DNA of 64,000 nucleotides from Mucilaginibacter dorajii (lineage in GTDB: Bacteria; Bacteroidota; Bacteroidia; Sphingobacteriales; Sphingobacteriaceae), in contig NZ_JANTYS010000007.1 in NCBI RefSeq assembly GCF_024808255.1, positions 186,001 through 250,000 on the forward strand. Direction: 5' to 3'. Numbering within the stretch: the stretch's first letter is position 1; the number at the start of each line of letters is the position of its first letter. This document shows, one piece after another, positions 50,753 through 59,905 of this stretch. Under the pieces are notes generated by a model. It worked only from the letters and a program-made list of their open reading frames with translations. It was not told the DNA's origin and searched no databases. The position numbers and the translations under genes were made by a program.

Positions 50753-51130
50753 ATGATACTTATGAGGCGAATATTAGCGGTGGACGACGATAACGACATA
50801 TTGGAGGTTTTACAATACATACTTGAAGATTCGGGGTACGAAGTGGAAACTTTATCTGATGGCCACAACCTGTTTAATACCATCAGGCATCATCAGCCCG
50901 ATTTGATTTTGCTTGATATCATGCTTGGAGGTTTAGACGGCCGCGAATTATGCAAACATTTAAAGCTGGGCAAAGAAACTCATGATATTCCTGTGATAAT
51001 GATATCCGCCAGTCATGATATTGCAAAAATTAAACAGGAAAAAGGTAGTCCCGATGATTTTATAGCCAAACCCTTTGATATAGATGTGTTGCTAAGAAGT
51101 ATTAAAAGACAATTGAACGCCGCTGCATAA
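50753..51130 (+). CDS. Single-domain response regulator (REC only), second copy
   Basis: 125 residues. Acidic residues Asp11-Asp13, phospho-acceptor Asp55 (LILLDIM), Ser-containing MISAS and Lys106 (AKPF). Receiver only, about one third identical to the regulator at 49397 by eye. Met4 (50762) is an alternative start. Ends at a strong hairpin terminator. Confidence 0.9.
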   Translation: MILMRRILAVDDDNDILEVLQYILEDSGYEVETLSDGHNLFNTIRHHQPDLILLDIMLGGLDGRELCKHLKLGKETHDIPVIMISASHDIAKIKQEKGSPDDFIAKPFDIDVLLRSIKRQLNAAA

Positions 51131-51142
51131 GTTTAATAAAAC

Positions 51143-51181
51143 AACAAAGCCGTTTTGCTTAAAACAAAACGGCTTTGTTAT
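51143..51181. terminator. Bidirectional terminator
   Basis: 15-bp perfect stem (AACAAAGCCGTTTTG and its complement) with a 7-nt loop and a short T-rich tail, between the second response regulator and the convergent membrane-protein gene. Confidence 0.8.
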
Positions 51182-51198
51182 TTATGCGCTATCGCATA

Positions 51199-51573
51199 TT
51201 ACTCAATATTGATATTAAAAGCCCTATCCCGTTTAGCCCGGTTACGCAATTTGAAAAATACCGCGAGGTTTAAAAAGTGCATAGCTCCTAAGGTGAGAAT
51301 AATCCACCCTATTTTATAACTCAGCACCTCAACTACAACCTGCACGTTGGGGATGCTGCCGGTTTCTTTAAGTGACAGGCTCATGTAACCAATATTAACC
51401 AGGTAAAACCCTACAACCAGCAGTTTATTAACAGAGTCGGCCAGTTCCTGGTTGCCGTGAAATATATCAACCAAAAAAATACGCCCGTTTTTAAATAACA
51501 CTTTGGCAACCCATACTGTTAAAGCAATGCTTACCACAAGGTAAACAAGGTAAGTTAAAATAAAATAGTTCAT
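51199..51573 (-). CDS. Conserved hypothetical membrane protein
   Basis: 124 residues, three membrane helices (about 5-27, 48-68 and 85-112). A central loop has FLVDIFHGNQELADSVNKLL. The layout is common among uncharacterised Bacteroidetes proteins; no function known. It follows the GbsR-type regulator on the same strand with a 73-bp gap, so a regulatory link is possible. Confidence 0.6.
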   Translation of the reverse strand: MNYFILTYLVYLVVSIALTVWVAKVLFKNGRIFLVDIFHGNQELADSVNKLLVVGFYLVNIGYMSLSLKETGSIPNVQVVVEVLSYKIGWIILTLGAMHFLNLAVFFKLRNRAKRDRAFNINIE

Positions 51574-51646
51574 GACCGTTTGATTTTTATATGTATATTA
51601 TTTATTGAATTTTCAGGAAAAAATGAAATTTTAAATCAAAAAAATA

Positions 51647-52153
51647 TTACTTGAATATTTTAAATATCGAACCAAAAAACCAACTCTCTTCGGCCTTTAG
51701 CATGGTATCTAAAGTTTTGTTTACGTTTTTGGCAAGTTTATTAATATCAGTTACCGATGTTTTAAAGGTTTTAAATGCGGGGTCTTTTTCGTCGCCTTCA
51801 ATCTCCGTTAACTGGCCCAGGATCTTCAATACAGGGTCAAGCTCACGCTTTTTACGTTCCTCGGCTACTTTGCGGGCAATTACCCAGGTATCTTTTTCAG
51901 CAAAGAAAAACTCTTTACGCTCGCCTGTTTTGTGTTGCTTTTCAACCAGGCCCCAGTCTATCAGGTCGCGTAAGGTCATGTTGGCATTACCGCGGGAAAT
52001 GCTTAGCTCGGCCATTACCTCTTCGGTAGTTAAAGCCTCGGGCGATACCAACAGCAAAGCATGTACCTGTGCCATGGTGCGGTTAATGCCCCACTCCGAT
52101 CCCAACTTCCCCCAGGCCTCAATAAACTTTAGCTTTGCTTCTGCCAATTCCAT
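51647..52153 (-). CDS. GbsR/MarR-type winged-helix regulator
   Basis: 168 residues from ATG 52153. The open frame extends to 52276, but the extra 41 residues are hydrophobic and unlike the family, and part of their DNA is a family-C repeat. A winged helix covers about residues 20-90 (WGINRTMAQVHALLLVSPEALTTEEVMAELSISRGNANMTLRDLIDWGLVEKQHKTGERKEFF), with a helical dimerisation tail. GbsR proteins respond to osmolytes or fatty-acid-related signals in other species; here the ligand is unknown. TATATTTG is found 3 nt before the ATG. Confidence 0.8.
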   Translation of the reverse strand: MELAEAKLKFIEAWGKLGSEWGINRTMAQVHALLLVSPEALTTEEVMAELSISRGNANMTLRDLIDWGLVEKQHKTGERKEFFFAEKDTWVIARKVAEERKKRELDPVLKILGQLTEIEGDEKDPAFKTFKTSVTDINKLAKNVNKTLDTMLKAEESWFFGSIFKIFK

Positions 52154-52205
52154 ATGCAAATATAGATAAGTTTTTAAACTTTCAAAAATAAATGAAAATA
52201 ATTTT

Positions 52206-52319
52206 AGTAGCAAGTAGTTAGTATCAAGTAGTAAGATTTTTGGCGGGAAAATACTGATCTTTCCAATGTCAAGCAACTAATGCAGCTATCTTACTACTTG
52301 ATACTAACTACTTGCTACT
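52206..52319. repeat. Family-C inverted repeat, copy 1
   Basis: Perfect 32-bp arms (52206-52237 and 52288-52319; AGTAGCAAGTAGTTAGTATC...) around a 50-nt centre. The right arm overlaps the last codons and the TAG stop of the HExxH gene. A diverged copy is at 61011-61131. Confidence 0.85.
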
Positions 52320-53417
52320 CAAAGAAAGTTCTTTATCAATCCTCACATTCCACTCGCTTTGTGCGCCGGGCTTGGTGCCATGGGCGGTGTCGCCATCGTA
52401 CTTTTCCTGTAGCTGATTCATTTCGCTAAACGAATCGAGGTATTGTACATTTATAGGTCCGTCGTAATTGTCAACCGTGAACTTTTCCTTTAGCAGCGCC
52501 TGTTTAAAATGCTCGGCAACAAGTTTCACGATATCAAAATGGCGTTGTTCATGGTTTAGACTATAATCGCTACGGGCATCGCTTTTTACCCAACACGCGC
52601 TTTTGGGCAAATAAGCTTTTAAACTCAGGTGTACATTCACTATGCCTTTTATAATTTCAACCCGTTCGTTGTAGCCAAAACTTGGGAATACTTCCGCCTC
52701 GTATTTACTGTTAGGCGGCTTTTGCTGAAAATCGGCCCAGGTTAATGGTCGTTTAGCCGAGTAATAAATAGTATCTCCTTCTGGCTGTTCGGTATAGTTA
52801 TCAAAAATGAGCTTTACGCCTTTGGCAAGCTTAATGTTACCGTCGGCTTGTTTATTCATCCACGAGTTAAAATAAACCAATGCGCCCTGCAGGCTATTAC
52901 TTAACAATGCGGCAATATCCATTTGCTGACCCTGGCTGCGTGTATAATTTGAGCCGCCCCGATAGTCAACCAAATGCACATCATCGCCTTCCTTTTTGAG
53001 CATAAAGCTAAAGTTGATACTCAATTTGCCATCTATACGGCCACCAGATTGTAACGCCTCATCAACCCTTAATTTTTTTACGTGAATAATTACCGGCCGC
53101 AATGCTTTATCGGGCGGCAGGCTTTTGATGATAAATTGCCTGATGGCCGGTAAGCCACCATCTTTAAGATCGATAGCGTAAGTTGATGTAGCAGAATTTA
53201 CCTGTGTTGCCGGCAATAACCGGGCTACCGCGCTCCTATCTTCCCGGTCGTCAACAACCCCGGCAACGTAAAACTCTTTAGATGAAAGCAAAAATTGCTG
53301 ATCATTTAAAACAATCGGCCTGTTTATTTTTTGTGCATTACAAAACAAAGGATAAAACAAAATGCACAGTAAATACACCTTTCTATTTAAAAGCCCATTT
53401 ATTACTGCAAATATCAA
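52308..53417 (-). CDS. Secreted DUF922-like putative zinc metalloprotease
   Basis: 369 residues. A signal peptide (about 1-29, CNAQ) is followed by a beta-rich N-terminal region (about 35-215) and a C-terminal domain with the zinc motif HEQRH (His289-His293) in SLNHEQRHFDIVKLVAEHF and nearby RPLTWADFQQKPP. This combination fits DUF922, predicted secreted Zn-dependent proteases. Proteolysis is not shown. The last residues (SSK) and the stop are encoded by the family-C repeat, so the C-terminus has been altered or replaced. Confidence 0.75.
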   Translation of the reverse strand: MIFAVINGLLNRKVYLLCILFYPLFCNAQKINRPIVLNDQQFLLSSKEFYVAGVVDDREDRSAVARLLPATQVNSATSTYAIDLKDGGLPAIRQFIIKSLPPDKALRPVIIHVKKLRVDEALQSGGRIDGKLSINFSFMLKKEGDDVHLVDYRGGSNYTRSQGQQMDIAALLSNSLQGALVYFNSWMNKQADGNIKLAKGVKLIFDNYTEQPEGDTIYYSAKRPLTWADFQQKPPNSKYEAEVFPSFGYNERVEIIKGIVNVHLSLKAYLPKSACWVKSDARSDYSLNHEQRHFDIVKLVAEHFKQALLKEKFTVDNYDGPINVQYLDSFSEMNQLQEKYDGDTAHGTKPGAQSEWNVRIDKELSLSSK

Positions 53418-53679
53418 TGTGATAGATAATTTAAAATTGGTTACGCCACAAACATATCATTATATTACGTTTAACGTCCTAAAAAATTGCTCGCACTAAA
53501 TACCATTGATTATTTGCGGTTTAATCGTTTTAAAGACCTGTAATGGCTAACAATTTTAAAGTTTTCCACATGCATATCATCTTTAGTATTACCTTCGTTA
53601 ATAAAAGTGTTTTCAACATTTGTTAACTACTTATGTGAATTACGCTTTTTCGTTTCGCTATTTTAGCACCATCGTTAGT

Positions 53680-56600
53680 ATGCGCTTTATGATCAAAAAA
53701 AGATACATCCCCCTGCTAATTCCCGTTTTTATAGCTTCAACAGCACTTGCCCAGCAAAATCAGTCCAATCAAATTTACAACACTTATCATTCGGCTATTG
53801 ACCTGATGACCAGGGGTAACTATGTTTCGGCTGCCGAGCAATTCCGCCTTGTTGAAACATCACGACTTAAAACCAGCACACAACCGCAATTTGAATCAGA
53901 CTTGTCGCTGGTTAAAGAAAACAGCCAATACTATGAAGCCTATTGCGCGCTTAATTTAAATAATGATGATGCCGAAAGCATGTTTCAGCGCTTCATTAAA
54001 GAGCATCCTGAAAACCCGCTTACCAAGCTGGCTTATTTCCAGATAGGTAAATCATACTTTAAACAGGGCAACTACGAAAAATCATTACAATGGTTTGATA
54101 AGGTACAGGCCGGCGAACTTAACGGGCATGATAATACCGAATACAAATTCCGTAAAGGCTACGCCTATTTTTCGATAGGTAATTATAAAGACGCCCAGTT
54201 ACTTTTTGCCGAAGTAAAAGCCAAAAAAACAGAGTTTACCGAGGATGCTACCTATTACTTTGCCTACATAGCCTATTTAAATAAAGATTACCATTTAGCC
54301 CTGGTAAACTTTGAAAGGCTAAAAAAATCAAAGAAATATGAAAACAGCTATCCTTACTATATCTCGGCCGTTTACTTTTTAGATAAACGCTATGACGATG
54401 TTATAAATTACGCGGTACCTATTGTAAACAGCACCCATCAGCAAAACGAAACTGAGATGCTACGCATTATTGCAGCATCGTACTTTGCCAAGGCGAATTT
54501 TGATAACGCGGTTAAGTATTACGGCCGTTTCCAGGACCGCGACCAGGGCCGCACCCAAAACACGCAGGATAGCTACCAGATTGGTTACACCTTTTACAAG
54601 GTTGGCAACTACGCCCAGGCGGCCGTTGAGTTAGAGAAGTTAGTTGAGCAAAAAGATGTATACAGCCAAAATGGTAATTATACCTTAGGCGATGTTTTCC
54701 TGAAGCTTAACAATAAACAAAGCGCCCGAAACGCGTTCCTTAATGCATCACGGTTAACTTATGATAAACAGTTACAGGAAGATGCCCTATATGAGTACGC
54801 CAAGTTATCTTACGAGCTTGATTTTAATACCGAGGCTTTAGCAGCCACCCGTTTATATCTTAAAAACTACCCTCGCTCGCGCCGTAATGACGAAATGAAG
54901 GTTTTATTGGGCGAGGAACTGCTAAACTCACGTAACTATAAAGAAGCGGTTGATATACTGGAGCCTATTCCCAATAAATCTGAAAGCGCGCAGATTGCAT
55001 ATCAAAAAGTTACCTACTACCGTGGTTTGGAGTTTTATAACGAACGTGCTTTTGAAAACGCAATAGGCATTTTTCTGCGCTCGCTTAAAAACCCGGTTGA
55101 TGGCAAAACAGCTGCCTTAACTACCTATTGGATGGCCGAGGCTATGTACGAGGTGCGTAAGTATACAGAATCGGTAGAAACCTTTGAGCAGTTTTTAGCC
55201 ATGCCAGAAGCCAAAGAAACCGATGTGGCCAACTACGCTAACTACGCATTGGCTTACGCTGCCTTTTATGGCGAACAGTATAAAAAAGCTGCTAATTATT
55301 TTGAGAAGTTTTTAGCCGGTGATGTAAAAGACGAGAGCACCAAAAACGACGCGGTAACCCGTATTGGCGATAGCTATTTTGTATTGAAAAGCTACAGCAA
55401 AGCCCTGGAATATTACGACCGCATTATTGCCATGCATAATCAGGGCGAAGATTATGCCTTGTTTCAGCGTGGCATGATCCAGGGTTTACAGGGATCGTTG
55501 GATACCAAGATCAGCACGTTGAATGACGTACTGAACAAGTTCCCTAACTCGGATTATGCCGATGACGCATCGTTTGAAATAGCCTATACCTACTTCCTGA
55601 AAACTGACGGCGAAAGGGCTAAAACCGACTTGCAGGCCATGATCCAGAAGTATCCGCGCAGCAGTTATGTACCGCGTGCTTTGGTTACCATTGGTTTAAT
55701 TGACTACAACGCCGGTAATGACGACCTGGCTGTTGAATCATTTAAAAAAGTAGTACAGGATTACTCATCAACAGATGAGGCCAAACAATCACTTAAGCAA
55801 ATTGAAAAAATTTATACCGATAAAGGTGATGCACAAACCTTTATCACTTACGCAGGCACTACTCCAATTGGCAATTATACCACAGCCGACCAGGAGAGCA
55901 TTATGATAACCGCAGCCAATAACCTTTACTTAAAAGGCGACTGGCAAGGCTGTTTAGGTGCTGTTAATGCTTATTTTGATAAATTCCCCGGTAAACAGAT
56001 CTATGAAAAACAGGCCAGGTTTATAAGGGCGCAAAGCTTAACCAACCTTAACCGTACCCAGGAAGCGGTGGTTGATTACAATTTTATCCTGAACGACTGG
56101 ACCAGCGCTTACAGCGAAAAATCATTACTGGCTATGGCTAACCTTTATATTCGCCAAAAGAAATATAACGAGGCTGTGGTGTTCCTGAAAAGGTTGGAAA
56201 CCAACGCCGAGTATAAGGCCGATTATACCTTCGCCATCAATAACCTGCTGTTGTGCTACTCTGAAATGCAAATGCCGGATGATGCGCTTAGCTATGTAAA
56301 GCTGGTTAGGGAAAACGATAAAACAGCCCAGGAAGATAAATTCCGTACCGGTTTGTACGCAGGTAAAGCCTACCTGCAAAGGGGCGATACCACAGCCGCC
56401 ATTAAAGAGTTAAATTACACCATCACCAATACCAAAACAGTAGCTGCGGCCGAAGCAAAATATAATGTAGCATTGGTTGAGTATTTAAAAGGCAGGTATA
56501 AAACATCACAAAAAATGTGTTTCGACCTGGCTAAGGAGATGCCTAATTATGATTACTGGATAGCAAAAACCTATATTTTATTAGCCGATAATTATGTGGC

Positions 56601-56817
56601 CCTGAAAGATAATTTCCAGGCAAAAGCTACGCTGCAAAGTATCATTGAAAACTACAAAGGCGATGACGAAATATTACCAACCGCCAAACAGCAGTTGGAA
56701 GCCATCAACTCGGGTAAAAAAGGCAAAATATCGGCACCGGCTGCAATACAGGAAACCACCCCTGTAGCCCCGGCAGATACCACAAAAGCTAAAGCCGATA
56801 CTACCAAAACAAACTAA
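53680..56817 (+). CDS. Large TPR-repeat envelope protein
   Basis: About 1045 residues from ATG 53680 (ATG 53689 equally good; an upstream ATG at 53620 would add 20 residues before the signal peptide). A signal peptide (MIKKRYIPLLIPVFIASTALAQ) is followed by some 20 tetratricopeptide repeats (YFQIGKSYFKQGNYEKSLQWF is typical) and a Lys/Ala/Thr/Pro-rich tail. Probably a periplasmic scaffold. It heads the envelope cluster running through TonB; its stop is 35 bp before the barrel-protein gene. Confidence 0.85.
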   Translation: MRFMIKKRYIPLLIPVFIASTALAQQNQSNQIYNTYHSAIDLMTRGNYVSAAEQFRLVETSRLKTSTQPQFESDLSLVKENSQYYEAYCALNLNNDDAESMFQRFIKEHPENPLTKLAYFQIGKSYFKQGNYEKSLQWFDKVQAGELNGHDNTEYKFRKGYAYFSIGNYKDAQLLFAEVKAKKTEFTEDATYYFAYIAYLNKDYHLALVNFERLKKSKKYENSYPYYISAVYFLDKRYDDVINYAVPIVNSTHQQNETEMLRIIAASYFAKANFDNAVKYYGRFQDRDQGRTQNTQDSYQIGYTFYKVGNYAQAAVELEKLVEQKDVYSQNGNYTLGDVFLKLNNKQSARNAFLNASRLTYDKQLQEDALYEYAKLSYELDFNTEALAATRLYLKNYPRSRRNDEMKVLLGEELLNSRNYKEAVDILEPIPNKSESAQIAYQKVTYYRGLEFYNERAFENAIGIFLRSLKNPVDGKTAALTTYWMAEAMYEVRKYTESVETFEQFLAMPEAKETDVANYANYALAYAAFYGEQYKKAANYFEKFLAGDVKDESTKNDAVTRIGDSYFVLKSYSKALEYYDRIIAMHNQGEDYALFQRGMIQGLQGSLDTKISTLNDVLNKFPNSDYADDASFEIAYTYFLKTDGERAKTDLQAMIQKYPRSSYVPRALVTIGLIDYNAGNDDLAVESFKKVVQDYSSTDEAKQSLKQIEKIYTDKGDAQTFITYAGTTPIGNYTTADQESIMITAANNLYLKGDWQGCLGAVNAYFDKFPGKQIYEKQARFIRAQSLTNLNRTQEAVVDYNFILNDWTSAYSEKSLLAMANLYIRQKKYNEAVVFLKRLETNAEYKADYTFAINNLLLCYSEMQMPDDALSYVKLVRENDKTAQEDKFRTGLYAGKAYLQRGDTTAAIKELNYTITNTKTVAAAEAKYNVALVEYLKGRYKTSQKMCFDLAKEMPNYDYWIAKTYILLADNYVALKDNFQAKATLQSIIENYKGDDEILPTAKQQLEAINSGKKGKISAPAAIQETTPVAPADTTKAKADTTKTN

Positions 56818-56852
56818 CAGGATCACGAAGAATAGTAAAAAGAAGACAAGCA

Positions 56853-58733
56853 ATGAACTTAAGATACACCTACACGCTGCTTACCTTAATAATAGCATTA
56901 TACTTTGTACCTGCACAAGCACAAACAAAGAAACCCGCGAAAAAGGCAACAGTAAAAACAGCTAAAGCAAAAACACCGGCCAAGGCATCTGCAAAAAAAG
57001 GACCTGCAAAACCCGCCGGTAAAAAAGCGGTCGCCACCAATAGCTCAAAAAGCCTTGGCGATGCCGCGGCAAAAGTAAATCAGGATACCACCAAAAAAGG
57101 TGGCAATGGCAATACACCGCAAAACCAAGGCAGTATATCTGACGAAATTATAGTAACCACGGCCTACAAACCGGTACTGGCCGATGCTGTAAAAATTCGC
57201 AGAAACCCCGATCTGGAAGATAAAGTGCCATTTAAAGCGCCGTTAGTTTATACCCCCATAGATAAAAAATTAGACCAGGATTCAGAGATTAAACACCTGG
57301 ATGCACAAAAAAGACCAGCCGAGCAGGATTCCGTATTATTGAACAACTACGTTAAAGCCGGTGTTGGTAGTTTAAAAACACTGTTTGGCGAAGCCTACTT
57401 TGGCAACGGCCGTGACCAGGCCCTGCAGGTTGGTGGCTTCCTGAAGCATTTTTCACAATCGGGCTCATGGGATAAACAAACCCAAAGCAAGGATGAGGTT
57501 GGCGTATTCATCAAAAGCATTAATGCCGAAAACACGATTACCGGCCGGGTGGGATACAAACGCCAGGGTGTTTATTTTTACGGTCACCCGGATTCTATCC
57601 CCTTAACGTTTACACCGCAAAAACAACACTTTAGTGATATTAACGGCGAAGTTGAGCTGGCCAAAAACTTTAAAGATGTTGAAAACGATTTCACTTACGC
57701 GGTTAAATTAAAAGCCTATTCGTTTAGTAACGCTTTCCAGGCTAAAGAAAGTAACATCGTGATTTCCGGCTTTTTAAACCAAACCATTAAACAGTTTTAT
57801 ACCGGTTTAAGTGCTTCGGTTGATTTGAGTAACCCTAAGGATAGCCTTTATAACTTAAACAACAGTATCCTGAGGTTAAACCCTTACATCAAATTCCAGG
57901 GACCTAATTATAAAATTGACGCGGGTGTAAACATTGCCAAGGAGTTTGGCGATTTTAACCGTTTTTATATGTTCCCAGCTGCTAAGTTAGAGTACCAGGT
58001 GATCTCTAAATATGTAAGGTTATTTGTGGAAGCTAAGGGAGATATCAACCGCTCATCCATCCGCGATTTTGCTTACATCAACCCCTACATCGATAAAAAC
58101 ATCCAGCTTAAAAACTCGGTTGACCAGTTAGATATCAGCGCGGGTTTAAAAGGCACCCTTGCTCCTGGTCTAAGCTTTAAGGCATCGGTTTTCCGCAACA
58201 GCGTAAAGGACATGCCATTATTAGTTAGCAACCAAACTGCCGAAGGTTATAAATTTATTGTGATTTACGATAACGGCCGCTCACGTGTTAATGGTTTTAA
58301 TGGCGAACTTGATTTTAAAGCGACCGACGACGTAAATATTTTTGGCCGTGTTGAGTTTAAGGATTATTCAATGGCTACTGAAAAGGAAGCATGGAACTTG
58401 CCTAAGTTTTTGTTAACAGCAGGTACCGCCATACACATCAACAACAAAGTAAGTATAACCGGTTCATTATTGATCCGCGGTAATACTTATGACAGGCCGT
58501 TTGGAATTGTACCGGGGCCGCTGGGCACACCTACTCCAAATACAGCATTGCTAACAGCAAACCGTTCAATCAGTTCATTTGCCGATTTAAGCGGAGGAGT
58601 TGAATACAAGGTTACGCCACAAATTACCGTATTTGGAAAGGCAAATAACATTTTAAACGCAGGTTATCAAACCTGGATATACTATCCTAACTACGGATTT
58701 AATATCTTTGGCGGCGTCGGTTACTCATTTTAA
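56853..58733 (+). CDS. TonB-receptor-like beta-barrel protein with Lys/Ala-rich N-terminal tail
   Basis: 626 residues. A signal peptide (1-24, PAQAQ) is followed by a strikingly basic low-complexity segment (about 25-70, KKPAKKATVKTAKAKTPAKA-like) resembling histone H1 tails. Next comes ISDEIIVTTAYKPVLADAVKI, a short TonB-box/plug-like entry, and then a C-terminal beta-barrel with alternating aromatic strands, ending YPNYGFNIFGGVGYSF. No full plug domain is recognised. A standard partner of the TPR gene upstream in Bacteroidetes. Confidence 0.75.
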   Translation: MNLRYTYTLLTLIIALYFVPAQAQTKKPAKKATVKTAKAKTPAKASAKKGPAKPAGKKAVATNSSKSLGDAAAKVNQDTTKKGGNGNTPQNQGSISDEIIVTTAYKPVLADAVKIRRNPDLEDKVPFKAPLVYTPIDKKLDQDSEIKHLDAQKRPAEQDSVLLNNYVKAGVGSLKTLFGEAYFGNGRDQALQVGGFLKHFSQSGSWDKQTQSKDEVGVFIKSINAENTITGRVGYKRQGVYFYGHPDSIPLTFTPQKQHFSDINGEVELAKNFKDVENDFTYAVKLKAYSFSNAFQAKESNIVISGFLNQTIKQFYTGLSASVDLSNPKDSLYNLNNSILRLNPYIKFQGPNYKIDAGVNIAKEFGDFNRFYMFPAAKLEYQVISKYVRLFVEAKGDINRSSIRDFAYINPYIDKNIQLKNSVDQLDISAGLKGTLAPGLSFKASVFRNSVKDMPLLVSNQTAEGYKFIVIYDNGRSRVNGFNGELDFKATDDVNIFGRVEFKDYSMATEKEAWNLPKFLLTAGTAIHINNKVSITGSLLIRGNTYDRPFGIVPGPLGTPTPNTALLTANRSISSFADLSGGVEYKVTPQITVFGKANNILNAGYQTWIYYPNYGFNIFGGVGYSF

Positions 58734-58768
58734 GCTTTGAAGTTTATAAATTACCGTATTTTTAACGA

Positions 58769-59905
58769 ATGGATATAGCCAATTACTTAAGCGAACTGTT
58801 AAGTCAGCACGGGCAAATAAGCGTGCCTGGTCTTGGCTATTTTGCGCATGTACGGGTAAACGCCTGGTATAATGATGCGGAACGTAAGTTTTATCCGCCC
58901 GGTTACAAAATACAGTTTGAACCGCAAGCTGTTGAAGGCGATGATACCCTAACCCAGTATATTGCCGATAAAAAGAAGATCTCGCTGGCTTCATCCAAAT
59001 ACTTTACCGATAAATATATCTCGGCCCTTAGGCAGGAAGCGTCCTTACAGGAAGTCCCCTTTGCAGATTTAGGGTGGTTTTTTATGGATAAAGGCAAAAT
59101 CAGCTTTAAATCAAAAGTAAGCAATACTGATAATGCTGAATTTTGGGGTTACGAGCCCATCAACATAAAAAAACTAAATCAAACTGCCGAGCCCGAGGTT
59201 GTTGCCAATGATACCCCGCCTGTAGTTTCAACGCCAGTAGTAGTTCCTGTTGAAGTTTCAGAACCGGAAACCTCAACAGAACCATTGCCATTACCACCTC
59301 CCATCAGGACCTATACCCCGGCAGCCGAGCAACCCGAAGAATACTTTGAGGACGAACCAGAAGAGCGTCGCGGGTTAAGCATCTGGGCAATTGTGCTCAT
59401 TGTGATCATTATTTTAGGTTCGGCGCTATTTACTGTTTACAAATTTAAACCCGAGTTACTTCACTTAAATAAAAGCAACGGCCAGGAAATGCAGTTGCCC
59501 ACCGAAACAAATACGCCCCCGGTAGCTAAACATGATACCGACAGCCTGAAAAAGGCCACGAAACCTATTGACAGCATCAAGGCAATTTCCAGGCCCGATT
59601 CGGCGTTAAATAAAACAACAGCGGCGGTTGCGCCACCTGTAGATACCGTAGCTAAACCCGTTTTTGTTATTTTTGCGGGATCGTTTAGAAAATTGCCGCA
59701 GGCCGAAATCTTTATCAAAGAACTAAAAGGACGAGGCATTGAAGCAAGAACATTAACCGGTGCGGGAACCGGGCAACGCGTTAAGGTTATAATTGGCAGT
59801 TTTGCATCGTCTGCCGATGCTGAAGCCGAAAAAAATAAATTAATTGGTTTGAAGAAAATAGCCACAGATTCATATTCTCAACAACTTCCTAATATTCAGA
59901 AATGA
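58769..59905 (+). CDS. HU (CCDC81-type) - transmembrane - SPOR fusion protein
   Basis: 378 residues. An N-terminal HU-like domain pair (about 1-125, IANYLSELLSQHGQISVPGLGYF ... ADLGWFFMDKGKISFKSK) is followed by a Pro/Glu-rich linker, one membrane helix (about 206-225, LSIWAIVLIVIIILGSALFT) and a C-terminal SPOR domain (about 297-372, FVIFAGSFRKLPQAEIFIKELKGRGIEARTL). SPOR binds denuded peptidoglycan glycans at division sites; the HU part would be cytoplasmic. Overlaps the ExbB-like gene by 4 bp (ATGA). Confidence 0.88.
   Translation: MDIANYLSELLSQHGQISVPGLGYFAHVRVNAWYNDAERKFYPPGYKIQFEPQAVEGDDTLTQYIADKKKISLASSKYFTDKYISALRQEASLQEVPFADLGWFFMDKGKISFKSKVSNTDNAEFWGYEPINIKKLNQTAEPEVVANDTPPVVSTPVVVPVEVSEPETSTEPLPLPPPIRTYTPAAEQPEEYFEDEPEERRGLSIWAIVLIVIIILGSALFTVYKFKPELLHLNKSNGQEMQLPTETNTPPVAKHDTDSLKKATKPIDSIKAISRPDSALNKTTAAVAPPVDTVAKPVFVIFAGSFRKLPQAEIFIKELKGRGIEARTLTGAGTGQRVKVIIGSFASSADAEAEKNKLIGLKKIATDSYSQQLPNIQK

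Noticed and set aside
51647..52276. 41-residue N-terminal extension of the GbsR-type regulator
   Set aside because: The extra residues are hydrophobic, unlike the family, and partly come from a family-C repeat; ATG 52153 gives the standard N-terminus.
53620..53679. Upstream start of the TPR protein
   Set aside because: It would place 20 residues before a normal signal peptide; the starts at 53680 or 53689 fit export.
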